From the NCBI GenBank assembly GCA_947044365.1, contig OX345639.1, forward strand, positions 8,694,718 to 8,758,717: a stretch of DNA of 64,000 nt, written 5' to 3'. The notes under the pieces are model-generated. The model was not told the origin of the DNA, searched no databases, and saw nothing but the letters and a program-made list of their open reading frames with translations. How positions within the stretch are numbered: the first letter of the stretch is position 1; every line of letters begins with the position of its first letter. Origin of the DNA: Petrosia ficiformis. Lineage: Eukaryota; Porifera; Demospongiae; Haplosclerida; Petrosiidae. A program made the position numbers and the translations under genes. Positions 35,901 through 50,000 of the stretch are shown piece after piece.

Positions 35901-38900
35901 TTGTGAGATGTAATATTATAATGTGTAATATCTCATTATGTATGTGTAACAGATAATCAGCAAGGACTAGAATTATTAATATTAAATGGTGCTGATCCTA
36001 AAAAGCAAAACAGCGAAGGACTGACAGGTATGTCTCCTTGATGCTTCCATCTCTACGTCTATTTTATATGCCTTTACAATTTAAAATTCTTTATTGTTCT
36101 ATTTATCCAACTATCTATTTATACTAGGTCTCCATGTGGCTGCAAAATACGGGGCTGTAGATAATTGTCAATTTCTAATTGAGGTCGCTGGTGTCCATGG
36201 AAACATCGAAGACAATTACAAACAAACAGCTCTGTTCTATTCCATTGAAAGTCAAGCACACTCTTGTTCAGATTATCTGCTGAGTATTGGATGTTCTCCA
36301 AACCACAGGAACAAAGATCAGAGAAGGTAGATTATGTCTTGCTCTCTAATAAATATCAATTTGATTGGAAATGAGCATAATTATATTTCGACTTATTTTA
36401 ATCAGACACGAGGCATTGCAGTGCTGCATTTAGAAAAGTTGCCAGGAGGTAGCAAAACAGCTATTTGCCAAAATAAAGGGAATGAGCACATGTTCAACTA
36501 GGGGGTCTGGGGGCATGCTCCCACAAGAAAATGCTAATTTTAGACTCTGTATCTGTTCTGGTGTATTTTCAGACAAATGATCTTGAAGAAATCGTAGATA
36601 CATGGAATCATAAATCACAAAGAACAGCTGTTTGACTTTAAAGAAAACTAACTGAATTAGCTATACCTATACCCTTGATTGTTGAAATTAATAACTTATA
36701 TTGAAAAATTGCAAATACTCCCCTCCTCCTCCTCCCCCCCCCCCCCCACCTCCTAAATCCAGTTGATCAGATATTGTCAGATGTCTGTTTGTTATTATGG
36801 GGCCTGTACTAGATGTGTATTGCAATAAAACATTATAATGTTAATTGCATCAAGAACTGGTCCTGTAGTCATGCACATGACAATCTAATACATGACTATA
36901 ATACTACTGATCATCATGTTTATACTAATATAAATAATTATTAAAATCAATATCAAATTATATATTTATTTATTTTGTTTAGTCCGGTACACATTGCAGC
37001 AAGTATTGGTTCTGTAGAAGGGTTACAACTTCTTAAGGTATATGGAGGGGATTTTGACATACAAAGTGCTCAATACACATCACCACTTCATGATGCTGCA
37101 GCCAATGGAAACACTGGTATGTATGTCTAAGAATAATAATATTAATGTTTGCCCAATGTGTCATATTTACTCAATCTTTTCATAGCTGCACTCCAGTTTC
37201 TTCTGACATCAGGATGTAATCCGAATATTTCTTTAGACAAAAGCAACTTAGCATCTCCACTCCATTTTGCTGTATCTGGAGGACATACTGAATGTGTACA
37301 AATGTTAATAGAAAATGGAGCCAATGTAAATGCCATCATGATATCAGAAGAGGTAGTGATATACATTCATTCAATTAGTGACCTATCAGTGTGGCTAAAA
37401 AACTTTATTTTACAACTAGCCTTATTATTTAGAAACAGTCGTAAATACGATTTTTTATAAATACTCCATTCAAAATTTCGAATTTTTACCAAAGTAAGCA
37501 GTTTCAATTACAGTTTTCAAAAGTTGCATTTGTCACTTAAATTGATGAGAAGTTATTGGAAATATGTAAATTAAAGTTAGTAATGACCATGCAGTAATAG
37601 TACAGCTAGCTATCTAGTACTGTACATGTAAGCATTTGCTAGATTCAAACAGGTTTTAGTCACTAGCACCATCTTTTAGCCATATTTTTATTTTAAATCA
37701 GGGTCAAGCATTGTCTCCATTGGACTATGTAGCTGATGATCCTACACTATTAGAACTAATTCAGTCTAGTGGTGGATTACCAGGTGTTCAGCTGTATAAA
37801 CCATCAGAAGAAGCTGTAAAAGAAGGAGAGAAGAACGAATTAGAAGATAAAGTGGAAAAGGATAATGAAAAAGACAAAGAAAAGAAGGACGATGATATTA
37901 CTCTAGTAGAGGAAAGACCATTGAGGTTGAGTTAAACATATATTGTATCTTTAGAAGACATGTGTAAGCACGTACTTAATTTAGTGATCTCCACAGACTG
38001 TGGGTTTGGCAGGGTATTAATGTTAGCAGTTTTTAACCTGTTTTCTTAACCACTGTTAATAACTATTAATAATTTTATTATTTGCGCATACAAAGTTAAT
38101 GTATAAAATTTGCTAACATTCACTAAATGACTAACAAATGTCTCCTTAAGTACCCTAAAGAGACATATGTTGTCCTCTACTTGTGATTATCTTACATTTT
38201 TATATCACTATAACTTTTATACTGTAACAATGGATTTCTTTATAGTATGATTATTTTCCTTATAACAGTGATGAAGCAATGATAGAGACTGAACCCCACG
38301 AGAAAGATGGAGATGATGTACTGAAGAAACCATCGTTAGTTATACCAATAGCAAAACCTGTTAGTGTTCGGCCTGGCTCAGGAATTGAAGTATTTGATCA
38401 TCTCAGTCAGCAACGTAAAGTTGATGCTGATAGATTTCCAACTAGAAGACCAAACATTCTCTCACGTGCTCTGAGTTTATTGAGACAGAAATCTCCTCCA
38501 CCTGACTCAATTCTTTCAAGTACTATAGGCCTTTATGCAGCTCAAGCCACTCTGTTAGCTGCATGTGTTATTGGTGAGTATCGTAATTGAACATAACAAC
38601 AATCAGACAAACGAATTATGAATATTATTTTTATATATGAATCAGTAAAGTCAGATATTTTCATAACTCCTCTCACTCAGGTACTCCTCTTGGTGAAAAA
38701 ACAATTGAAATTGCAAGTAAAGTTGCAAATGATACTGCTGAAGAACTCAAGAAGCAAGCTGAAGAGATCGATTCAGAACCCATTGAACTAGAGTGGATTC
38801 TTGAACCAGAGTTAAAAGAGCCAACTCCTCCACCGGAACCTACCCCTGAGCTACCACCTACCCCGGCCCCCTCTCCTCCACCAAAAGTTGAACTTCACAT

Positions 38901-41900
38901 GGATGCTTTAGAAAGACGAATGAGAAAAGCTAAAGGTAACAAATTGTATTACATTGACGAGCACAGCACTTCATGTAAAGATCATTCATCTTCACCATAA
39001 CCTCAGAACAATATTCACTTTAGTTTGGAATGACCAATAATTCATCATTTTCATACAATTATCCTTCCTGTTCTTTTTGTGTATGTTGAGTTATAGTATG
39101 ATCATGTACTATCCTTATGACATTAAACTATACACTATATTACATTATAAAGTCATCATATTCTAGTTTTGAGGTCATCGTGAATGTGAAAATATTTTAG
39201 TAGTCATAAATTGACTTCATTACATGTATTTTAGCTCAAATGGATGAAACAAAATCTTTGGGTTATCGAGCAGTTGAAGAACTCATCAAGGCTCAGTCAA
39301 CTCAAGCTCAACTGAAGAGACACTTTGTGATGGCTAATGTCAAAGAGGAATGTAAAAAGAGAAGAGAGAAGTTTCTTAATCAAGAGGTTAGTTTTGTTAT
39401 AATTAGACTTACATGTTAGCTAGTATATAGACATTGATTATACTGTGGATGATAAGAAAATGGGCCAATAGGTAGTAATATTTTTATCACATGCTTATCT
39501 GTAAACATTCACTATTCAATCATTATGTTCTAGAAAACATTTGGTATATTCAGGAAGAATGACTGTTGTTCCCCCTAGATACCTAAAGTTTCTTCATATA
39601 CATAATGACCTCAAAATTAGGCTGTGATAAATTTATATGTTATATAGTGTATAGTTTAATGTCATAAGGTTAATACATGATTATACTGTAACTCAATAAT
39701 GAAGCAATGGATTGAAATTTGACGTACATAAAAAAGAACAGGAAGGATAATTATATGAAAATGGTTCAGATAAAAAGATTGTTGGTCCTTTCAAACTAAA
39801 GTTATGTGCATTTCTCAGAGGTCAAAGTGAACGTGAATGACCTTGTAAGAAAAGCCTGGATAATGAGTATTTAAATATAAGCATTTGATCAAAATTATAA
39901 TGGTTTGTATTATCATGTATTTATTATATTTTAATTTTACAATCTTCAGGCTGAAGCTAATCAGAAATCGGAACACCTTATGACTCAATACAATCAGCGA
40001 ATGGAGAAAGCTACTACAGTATTTTCAGTAAGTGGATATACCTCTTAAATGTAACATATTTATAATTATTATGTGGAAATTTAACCCTCAGAGGTGGTTT
40101 TTATTGGATACACCTCACTTTAATATTCTCCACGTACTCGATATTTAGGCCAAAGGGCAGCCGAAAACCATCAACTTAATAAGCCATTTTCATGGCTGAC
40201 ACCAATTACAGACATTTGGAGTGCTTCATAATGCTAGGAACACACTTCGAACTGCGCAGGGGTCAAATGTCACATATATGTATCCATATCTAATATTCTA
40301 GACATACATATAGTTTTGTTTCAATAATGATATTGAACATTTTTTAACTATATATAACTAGTTATTGCTACTATTGTTGAATCTGCAAGCCTAAGGTAGT
40401 TAATTAATAATGTGTAGGCTTACTGAAAATGTTTTAAAAGCTAGTTTTGTTGGTCAATGTTCCTTTTAGTTAGTGCTAATTGCAGTAAACCCCTAATTAT
40501 AGTTAAGCTGGCTAAAACTTCAATATGTAACTATTCTTCTAAACTGGAACTGTGCTATTTGATTAATTCATTTCTTGATAGAATGTGAATGAAATGATTG
40601 ATAAACAGATATCAGACGCTCATGAACGGAACAAAGAAGTTGCTCAAGAAATGAGTAAACTGGGTATTAACCCAAGACTGACAGTAGCTGAATGGATGCA
40701 AAAGAAACAAGAACAGAAGAGATCACAAATCAAAGATACACTACAAGACTGGGAAAGGTATTATAATAGATAATGTTGTGCTTATAATACAGCAGCCTCA
40801 ACAGGATTTAAATTTCAAAAACTGCCTGTCAAAACGGTATTGGTAAGGTACCTGGAATGTATCCTCAATCCTGTAAGAGCTGAATCAGTTCACAGTAAAC
40901 CACCCACCTCCCAGTCCTCCATTGTTTTGTTAATACATCTATCCATCAAGTGTATACAATTCATTTGCAAAATCTGATTCATTGGACATTTCCAGATATT
41001 ATCCTGCAAGATGGATAGTGTTTGAAAATTACAAGCTGTTGGACGAAAGGATACAAATAATCTAATAAACATTTCATGGATTGTTGCTATCAACCATCTA
41101 TTTCAAATTCTGCATTTTCAACTCATTTTACTGCTTAGTTACAATTACATGTTCTTTTATTATTTCCAGAACTAAACAGCAACGAGAAGTAGCTATATCA
41201 TTGAAACAAGCCATCACATCTCACAGAGCTTTACAACATGTAGCTTGGAGTGTGAAAAAAGATCTGTCTGCTCAAATGAAAGCTCTAGATCAACCAAAAA
41301 CAACAAAACCAGGCACTAGAACACTCACTACCTCAGGTAACAGCATTACACTTCAGTTAAGTGTAGAAAAGATGAGAGGAATAGGAGGGCACTGAGTTAA
41401 TATCTGTACAGTCTTTGCCAATATTGAGGAGGGGGGGGGGGGGTTACTTGCCCCCTGTGTCCACCTAGTTTCTATGCCTTTGATATGATATTTCAAAATG
41501 GATAGCAAATACAAGCTAGAATATACATACATATGCAAATGACAGTTCAGTTAATAATATGTATGATATTACAACATGGACAGCAGATGAAAGATTATAT
41601 AATAATTATATAATCTTTCATCTGCTGTCCATGTTGTAATATCATACATATTATTGTCATTTGCATATGTATTATTATGGATTGTGTAAACAGTTAACAA
41701 ATTTTGAGTTATAAATTACAATTTATTACAGGAGCTATGAAGCGAATTACTCCAAAAATTAGCACAAGAACAGAATCAAGAACAAATAATGTTACGACAG
41801 AGAAGAGATTCATATGTTAGTTATTAGATATGTTACTTTATTATTCTTTTTCTGTCTACAGTATATGGTCATGATTATTATACATTTAATATTTGCACCT

Positions 41901-43897
41901 TTTCTTTTCATATAGCTACAGGATGTATTCGTGCCACTCCCACTGGTTTTGTAAAGACACGAGATGAACCAAAGTCTCCTACTCACAAGAGTGGTCCTAA
42001 ACGAAGTACCTCTCTTCCTGATAGTACTCTTTGGGACATGGGAAGATCTTACAGTAAGTACCAAGAAGATAGTAACATGCATCTCTTATATAACAATGAC
42101 AACTGAGACACTAGGTATAGATTAGGGTTGGGCTATAATTCAATATATCACACACATTGCAATATTATTCCACTGCAATAATCATATCACATGATTTTGG
42201 TCTCCCAATATTTCCACAATGGCAAAATATTGTCTTACTGCAATTAAATAATAGCTTAATGTGTAGTTGAAAAATACTATAACACTTAGTTTTGAGCTGT
42301 ATGCTCTCAATACAAGGATCAATGTCATCCTTTAAAAATGATCCTATTTTTGCTATCATAGACAATATCAATGAATAGTTGCAATATTGCAATAATCTAG
42401 GCAATAATGGCAAAGGTTAATTTTCAATATCACCTAACCCTAATATGGAGTATGGTACAATATTAACTAGACATATGATATTCATAAGAGAGGTGAGCCT
42501 GAGCAAGCAAGAATTACATCAAATAAGGAGAATAAAATAACCATTCTTTTTCAAAAGTAGCATTCAAGCAAGCAAGATCATAAACCATTCATAATCGGGG
42601 TAGGTTGGGACTCACTCAGGCTCGCCCCAATAATCCTAGTTATTATACAAATATGTTGTATACTGAAGTTGTTGCATGATTTATACAATGAGGGTCATAC
42701 CTGACATGAGATGTATAACTTAGTCCATGTTGACCAATCAGATTACTTACTGCATTAGATACACATTATGTGCTAATATTTAAATTAAGCAATCTGATTG
42801 GTCAAAGGTAGATACATATACATACATACACTTCCTGTGGAGGTGTATAACTGATTTAGTAATCTGATATAAAGCAATCTGATTGGTCAAAGACTGAATA
42901 AGTAGATACCAGGAGCCCATGTAAAAACCAGATACATACACCTCCTGTAGAAGAGTATAAGTAATTTATTAACCTGATATAAAGCAGTCAAATGTAGATA
43001 TGTATACATACATACACCTCCTGTGGAGGTGTATAACTGATTTATTAACCTGATCTGATTGGTCAATATACATACATACACTTCCTGTGGAGGTGTATAA
43101 CTGATTTAGTAATCTCATATAAAGCAATCTGATTGGTCAATATACATACATACACTTCCTGTGGAGGTGTATAACTGATTTATTAACCTGATATAAAGCA
43201 ATCTGATTGGTCAATATACATACATACACTTCCTGTGGAGGTGTATAACTGATTTAGTAATCTGATATAAAGCAATCTGATTGGTTAATATACATACATA
43301 CACTTCCTGTGGAGGTGTATAACTGATTTAGTAATCTGATATAAAGCAATCTGATTGGTTAATATACATACATACACTTCCTGTGGAGGTGTATAACTGA
43401 TTTATTAACCTGATATAAAGCAATCTGATTGGTCAATATACATACATACACTTCCTGTGGAGGTGTATAACTGATTTATACACATGTACATCTCCTATAG
43501 AGGTGTGTACATGATTGATTGGTCAGTTCACATGGTATAATTGTCTCTTATTCTTTCATTTATTTCGTCTGTAGTTGGATTCAGGACACCGTTCTATCAA
43601 GGAATGGATCATCGTGCTTATGGTTCCAAACATGTACACGCTGAGAGAACTCTTCATTTTATGACACCAGAGGACTATAACAAACTAAAATCCCAATCAC
43701 GATCAACTCCATCTAGAAGATCTCATACCACCATTTCTACATCCAAGAGTTTTCCAAGACATCTTTTTACACAACAAAACACAAATGTACATTATCATTC
43801 ACTTGCTGAGAGCTATCCATCAGTACGACAAAGAAAGACCAAAGCAACAATAATACCTATGAAAATACTAGACTCGCCACCAGAAATTACCACTTAA
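32962..43897 (+). CDS. Large ankyrin-repeat protein with C-terminal coiled coil
   Basis: Twenty-three exons, total 3828 bases, give 1275 residues with all phases agreeing; the first is 32962-33115 and the last 43575-43897. About 15-18 ankyrin repeats fill exons 1-14 (QTPLHVAI, LTPLMLAV, QSALHMAAERG, VTPVHLAA, KTCLHWACH, RTALHLATISG, TPLHWAL, LHVAAKYG, SPLHFAVSGG). A Lys/Glu-rich stretch, a proline-rich segment (PTPPPEPTPELPPTPAPSPP) and two helical coiled-coil regions (exons 16-20) follow, then a basic Ser/Thr-rich tail. Ankyrin repeats mediate protein binding. The layout recalls inversin-type scaffolds, but I see no IQ motif and give no name. Exon 3 ends at 34019 with a GC donor (aag|gcatgt). 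There is no signal peptide or transmembrane segment. Several introns hold repeats. Confidence 0.88.
34053..34217. mobile_element. MITE in ankyrin intron 3
   Basis: The ends cattgtggtgatt and aatcaccacaatg are inverse copies, with further imperfect pairing inwards (aataacattttggct / aggtcaaaatgttctttt). It begins 33 bases after the GC splice donor. Confidence 0.65.
39000..39850. repeat. Inverted pair of dispersed repeats in ankyrin introns 16-17
   Basis: About 39000-39190 is the reverse complement of much of 39630-39850 (tatagtgtatagtttaatgt ... gaacaggaaggataatt). Further copies lie near 35200-35310, 18600-18770 and 14190-14290. Confidence 0.6.
40122..40273. repeat. Dispersed repeat, copy 2
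   Basis: Intronic, similar to 15938-16093. Confidence 0.65.
41527..41671. repeat. Long hairpin in ankyrin intron 20
   Basis: Roughly 50-base perfect inverted arms (core catggacagcagatgaaaga / tctttcatctgctgtccatg) are separated by about five bases. They extend outwards with one short unpaired insertion on the left to about 70 bases per arm. Confidence 0.85.
42121..42640. mobile_element. Two MITE-like elements in ankyrin intron 22
   Basis: 42121-42444 has ends attagggttgggc / cacctaaccctaat and is rich in caatattgc. 42490-42640 has ends ggtgagcctgagc / cactcaggctcgcc, the family also seen in the Hsp70-like introns at 6567 and 23398. Confidence 0.6.
42800..43475. repeat. 74-bp minisatellite in ankyrin intron 22
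   Basis: Nine or so units of cacttcctgtggaggtgtat...gcaatctgattggtcaatat, with an exact 74-base period across most of the array (for example 43079 to 43153). Each unit contains gattgg, an inverted CCAAT box, and a ttcctgtggagg partial palindrome. Outer copies are degenerate. Confidence 0.9.
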
Positions 43898-44003
43898 GCT
43901 ACTGTATGATGTTCTATTCTAAATAAAAATTTTTTTTTTGTAATAATTATTATACAAATTGTATTATATATTTAGTTATATAGAAAATTTGAAAGTATAT
44001 TTT

Positions 44004-46840
44004 TTAAACAAAATATGATTCTAAAGGATATATCAATGTGATGTTGTTATTCTCCTCAGCTTCTATATCTTGTTTTAATGTCATTGGTAGTAAGTGTATT
44101 AAAGGTTTCAGATATTCTATATGAGTCTTAATACATTGAATACACTGTTCATCAAGTCGTTGTACAGATCCTATAAAGATATGAACATCATTTATTCAAT
44201 ATTATTATCAATAATGGATTACCAAATCTAAATATCACAGCATCTGTCATGACATTTCTATCAAACTTGTCCTTTCTTTGTTTATTCCCTCCATAAACAA
44301 TAACATCTGTTTGTTTTGTCTGGATGTGATAACTACAACTCATATGAAACATTCTGGGTCTCAACTTGTATGATGAAGGTATTTGAAGCTACAAAAATAT
44401 ATTATAAGCATGTATGTATGTACAAATGTATTGTATATACAACTGAAAGTGTATCCACACTTGTCCAAACAATCAATGTATTTGGACCCACCTATCAATT
44501 TGGAAAAGATTGTTATTGCGTTGCTTATGTTAACTATGGGGTGCTTCTTATGGTAATAGTCAATAGTCATTGTATTATATCATATATCATACATCCTAGG
44601 CAGTCATCATGTTAAGGGTTGTATGCTGTTTTGTTAGTACATGCCAAAACTTCCTAATCATGTTCCAAGCACATTATTCTAATAACTCTAATAAACAGAT
44701 ATGTATGTACATATGTACATATATAACCTCTTTCCATTCCATCTTCTGTACATGTAGTATCCATATATCAGGTACATGTTTAGCATCTTCTCCTTGACCC
44801 CAAAATACAGCAACATATTGTTCATTCTCTGCTTCATCAGATTCTGGATCAATTAAACAACTTCCAACATGGAATCCTCGACTACATGGCCACCTTTTAT
44901 TAGTTGATAGATTAGGAGAATACCGTGTCCAGTGCTGTAAAATCAAAATAAAATCAAACATAATAAACAGTGTTTCCCCCAAAGGATGGTATCATGGTGC
45001 TCCTCCACCCTTTAGTCTTGTTCCCTCACACTTTAATTTCAAAGTTTATGTTGAAAAACACTGTACAACATTGATTGCACATTGTTGACCAACATTGATA
45101 CACTCCTCCACCCTTTAATATTCATCTCAGGGGAAACACTGTATAATTATTATTACTAAAACTCAGACCATAATGAATTGTATTGTACCTACTTTTGTTT
45201 CCAAATCCAGTATATAAACATCTTTATATGTTGTTTTATATTTGTCTTGTTTTCCTCCAAATAGTAAAGCTCTTTGACGATCTATTTTATTGAAACTAAA
45301 TCTTGAACAAGGTGGTGGACGATCCCCTTCACAACCAATCTCTTGCCACTTATCTACAATGATTAGTTTAGAAAGTCTGTTTTTTAAATATTCCAATATT
45401 GATTCACAATATATACTAAATCTGATTTGATAATCATTCTAAACATAAAATACATGTTTTTATCTAACTATAAAGTTGACGAAGCAATCGTCATATTAGT
45501 GCATATCAATAATAAAACTCGTAATTATTATTGATACCAAAATCATTACTAGTCTTGTGTACCCAGCCCCTCCCTCTCTAAACTGAAATTATCGCTCAGA
45601 TTATTGTATTAGACCAATCACTAAAGCACATGTAGAATCTCATTGAGTTGTAACTGAGTTCATTATAAATTCATAGATTTAAATGTAGGAGTTTGATACA
45701 CTGGGTTCAATCACCAAAAAGACAACATTTAATTATCTGGGTAACTGCATATTCACAAGAAGCCTTGTCTGTATTTCCTACAGCGAGTTTTAATTAATTT
45801 ACAATAAGCTTCTAGTGAACTGTTTACTTATTGTTTTTGTTTTGATGTAAAGAAAATGAAAGTAATACTTTATGTGTGGCTAACTAAGTGATACAACCTT
45901 ATGAAATACCTGAAATTATGTCATATTCATACATGACATTGTTCCACCCATCATCAAACGTATAGCCAAAACTAAAGTTAGGATTGAAAGTAGCACCAAA
46001 TCGAGTAGTAATAGTAGCACCATTTGGAATAGAATCATTTGAAGTAGGATTACGTTGTAAGTTTGTCATCAGTGGTTTTCCTTTACCTCCAAATATAATC
46101 AATGTTCTACCATAATGCACCATACCTCCCTCACACATAGATGGTGGTGAATGAAGAGTATTTAGTTTAGACCACGTGAAAGTAATCAAGTCCAGCTTGT
46201 ATAAACTATTACAATATACTGTAGTACAGCCTCCGAACATGTATAAGGTATTATAAATTACAGTGTGATAAGAACTCTTTCCCATTTCTGGTATATCACC
46301 AAATGTTGTCTGTCTTTTCCATTCATAGGTTATGAGATCTAATACTTCCAATACAGGACCTTCAACATCTGAAAATTTGTATATAATAAAAGTCCTATTT
46401 GAATGTGTGAAACTCAACCCACTAGGCAAGTAATTTAGGTTCGCTTTTTACTTAATATATACAAGAACATTCTACATCTAAAAATTCAGAAAAATAAAAG
46501 CAAACATTTTGAGACTCCAATATCTAAATACTAGTACACTTCATTGGTTATGGTTATAAACACACACACATTTATTGTATTCTAGTTGGACCAGTATCTT
46601 TATACTATTCTACAGTTTATATATTTATAACTAGATCTATAATTATACCAATTTAATTTTCATTCACACAACACAATTTCTAAACAAACCTGGTAGATCA
46701 ATGCTGACTAAAAATCTACCATCCCCTTCTCCAAGTATAACTTGGGTCATACCTCCCCACACCATCAACTGATTTCTGTTGGCAAACAACACTGATCCAC
46801 TGCGAGGTCTGGGAAACTCATCTTTCTTCAAGAAGTCCAT
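44004..46840 (-). CDS. Kelch-repeat protein, copy 1
   Basis: Exons 46840-46690, 46368-45910, 45353-45193, 44934-44728, 44388-44223 and 44170-44004 give 436 residues. Kelch blades are visible as NQLMVWGGMTQV, NTLYMFGGCTTVYCNSLYKL, RTLIIFGGKGKP, RALLFGGKQDKYKTTYKDVY, YVAVFWGQGEDAKHVPDIW and TDVIVYGGNKQ, which predicts a six-bladed beta-propeller occupying nearly the whole protein. There is no BTB, BACK or other partner domain, so it is a Kelch-only protein, probably a binding adaptor. The start codon lies immediately before the conserved KDEFPRPRSG. It is followed in tandem (upstream on the minus strand) by a close paralogue with identical intron positions. Confidence 0.88.
44968..45141. mobile_element. 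hAT-like MITE in Kelch copy 1 intron
   Basis: The ends cagtgtttcccc / ggggaaacactg are inverse copies, and two inner copies of ctcctccaccctttaat are present. A remnant with the same right end (gggaaacactgtataattat) sits at the matching intron position of Kelch copy 2, about 47774-47832. Confidence 0.65.
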
Positions 46841-47011
46841 TGAACCAGCAAATTAGAACCCTCCCCCCAAATTGTAACTTAATTATTCCTTAGAGTATCA
46901 TCAAACTGCTGCTTGCTTGAATAATGATTTTATAAATAACCATTAATCTTCTTATGTACATACAATACATAACTATATCCAAGATTGTTCTTACAATCTT
47001 TATATACTTAA

Positions 47012-50000
47012 TTAAACAAAATATGATTCTAAAGGATATATCAATGTGACGTTGTTATCCTCCTGAGCTTCTATATCTTGTTGTAATGTCATTGGTAGTA
47101 AGTGTATTAAAGGTTTCAGATATTCTATATGAGTCTTAATACATTGAATACACTGTTCATCAAGTCGTTGTACAGATCCTATAAAGACACGAACATCATT
47201 TATTCAATATTATTATCAACAATGGATTACCAAATCTAAATATCACAGCATCTGTCATGACATTTCTATCAAACTTGTCCTTTCTTTGTTTATTCCCTCC
47301 ATAAACAATAACATCTGTTTGTTTTGTCTGGATGTGATAACTACAACTCATATGATATGTCCTAGGTTTCAGCATATATGATGAAGGTAATTGTAGCTAA
47401 AATAGAGAAAAATGATACCAACTAATATCCTATTCTATAATGTATGTGCATGCAGGTATTAAACAAAATTATTAATGTAAATTATATGTATGTAAATATT
47501 CTCCAGAATAAATATTAAGGGTAGAGGGGCTACATCAGCGATATATGATGCTTGTCAAGAATGTTCAAACTGATGCTTTGCTAATCTTGCCTCACGTAGA
47601 AATTAAACACTAAATTCTAATTAACAAGGCTAAAAGAGGACTGAAGCATTCTGTGCCATTTGTGCAGTGTTCATAGAGGATTTTGATAATGCTGATGGTT
47701 GTCTGGTTGTCATAGCTTAGTGGTGAGAACACTGGTGGGTGATTTATTTCAATCTGTGTTGTGAAACAGTGTTTTCAGCATAAATTTTAATATGAAAGGG
47801 TGGGAAACATCGGTGGGAAACACTGTATAATTATGTAAAAAATAACCTCTTTCCATTCCATCTTCTGTACATGTAGTATCCATATATCTGGTACATGTAA
47901 CGCCCTTTCTCCTTGACCCCAAAATACAGCAATGTATTGTTCATTCTCTGCTTCATCAGATTCTGGATCAATTAAACAACTGGCAACATGAGATCCACGA
48001 CTACGTGGCCATTTTGTAGTGGTAGATGGAGGAGAATATTGTTTCCATTTCTGTAAAAATGAAATAGTTTCTTGAAAAACTTCACACATTCTAGTAATTC
48101 TATATAGTGCTTTTTTAGTATGAGTAATGACCACTTCTAACTATATGTCCATTATTTAAGAATTTTAGAAGAATATTAAACGATTTTAGTTAACTTAAGC
48201 TTACTAAAAGAGCCAATTCTAATTATAATTAAATGGTAATTTTTATTATGGCCTGTAGGGCCATCCCTATGATTGCTTTCCACGGGGTTGAATCTATATA
48301 ATTATATATATTCTTGTGTCCACTTGCGCGACTATGCATTGTATACGTAGTTAAGGAAGTTGCGTCATTCCCGGGGGCTCGGTCAATAAATGGGCGTGGC
48401 GTGGAATAGAACGCGCGCTCAAGCTCTACAGGCTAGTTGCTTGTAGCTTACGCAGAAACTGAAACTAATAGCAAGCTATTCCACCTAAAATATATTCCTA
48501 AAGTTCTATAAGGTTCTTTAAAAGGTAAAGAGAGTAGATAATCAAAATAATAACTATATATAATAGGCTGTTGTGTTTCAGGTATGATAAAGTCAGCCAT
48601 GATTACTGAACCACAAAGCAGTCATAGGGATACTTAAATTTGTAAAGCAATCATAGGGATGTTTTTTTCTCTATATACACTTGTTTTAGTTAGTTATAGT
48701 TAGTGCAGTAGACTTGTAATTTAGTTATAGTTTAGTTAACGAAATATCTTATATAGCTAACTAAAGAACACTGATTCTACAAATATAGTTAATGATTTTT
48801 TAAACCTACTTTTGTTTCTAAGTCCAGTATATAGACATCTTTGTAAACAACAGTATATTTGTCTTGTCTTCCTCCAAACAGTAGAGCCCTTTCACGATCT
48901 ATCTTGTTAAAACTGAACCTTGAATTTGGTGGTGGACGAACTCCATCACAACCAATTTCTTGCCAATCACCTAAAATGAGTTGAGTTTTTAATAGCACTA
49001 TGTTTAATAGTCACACATCAATATGGAGTTATATTAAACTAATCCTAATAGTGAACATGTGGCAAAAGAGCAATTGGTACTAAATTACCATCTAAAATCA
49101 TTCGTGTTGTCCTCAGAAATATGTCCAAACTTGACGTTATCAACAATATTTTTTCCTGCACCACTAATTTTGCATATAATTATTATCCTTCTTTATGATA
49201 TGTAGACATGAGAGAAAAAGGTCAGAAACAGAGAAAGTCAGGAATCTTACTTTTTCAGTTTTCCTTTGTTTCTAATTCTCTCGAATAAGGCTTATGCAAT
49301 CAGCACTGCGTCTAATTATCCTTCGCGTTCTTTTATGTCAAATTTCAATCTATTTCTTCGTTATTGAGATACAAACTTTATAGCATTATTTTAACATATT
49401 TACATAGTTATCAATGGACCTGTGCAGGTCACGACGAGTATAAACAGACTCTAGTATCTACTACACATATTAAACACATTGCAGAGAGATTAGCAGGAAT
49501 CATTGAAAAAATATTCCCCATTTATAGTACATGCATGAAATACCTGAAATTATGTCATATTCATACATGGCATTGCTCCATCCATCATCAAACGTATAAC
49601 CAAAACTAAAGTTAGGATTGAAAGTAGCACCAAATCGGGTAGTAATAGTAGCACCATTTGGAGTAGAATCATTTGAAGTAGTGTTATGTAAGTTTGTCAT
49701 TGGTGGTTTTCCTTTACCTCCAAATATAATCAATGTTCTACCATAATGTACCATACTTCCCTCACACATCGATGGTGGTGAATGAAGAGTATTTAGTTTA
49801 GACCATGTGAAAGTAATCAAGTCTAACTTGTATAAACTATTACAATATTCTGTACTATCGCCTCCAAACATGTATAAGGTATTATCAATTACAGTGTGAT
49901 AAGAACTCTTTCCCATTTCTGGTATATCACCAAATGTTGTCTGTCTTCTCCATTCATAGGTTATGAGATCCAATACTTCCAATACAGGACCTTCAGTATC

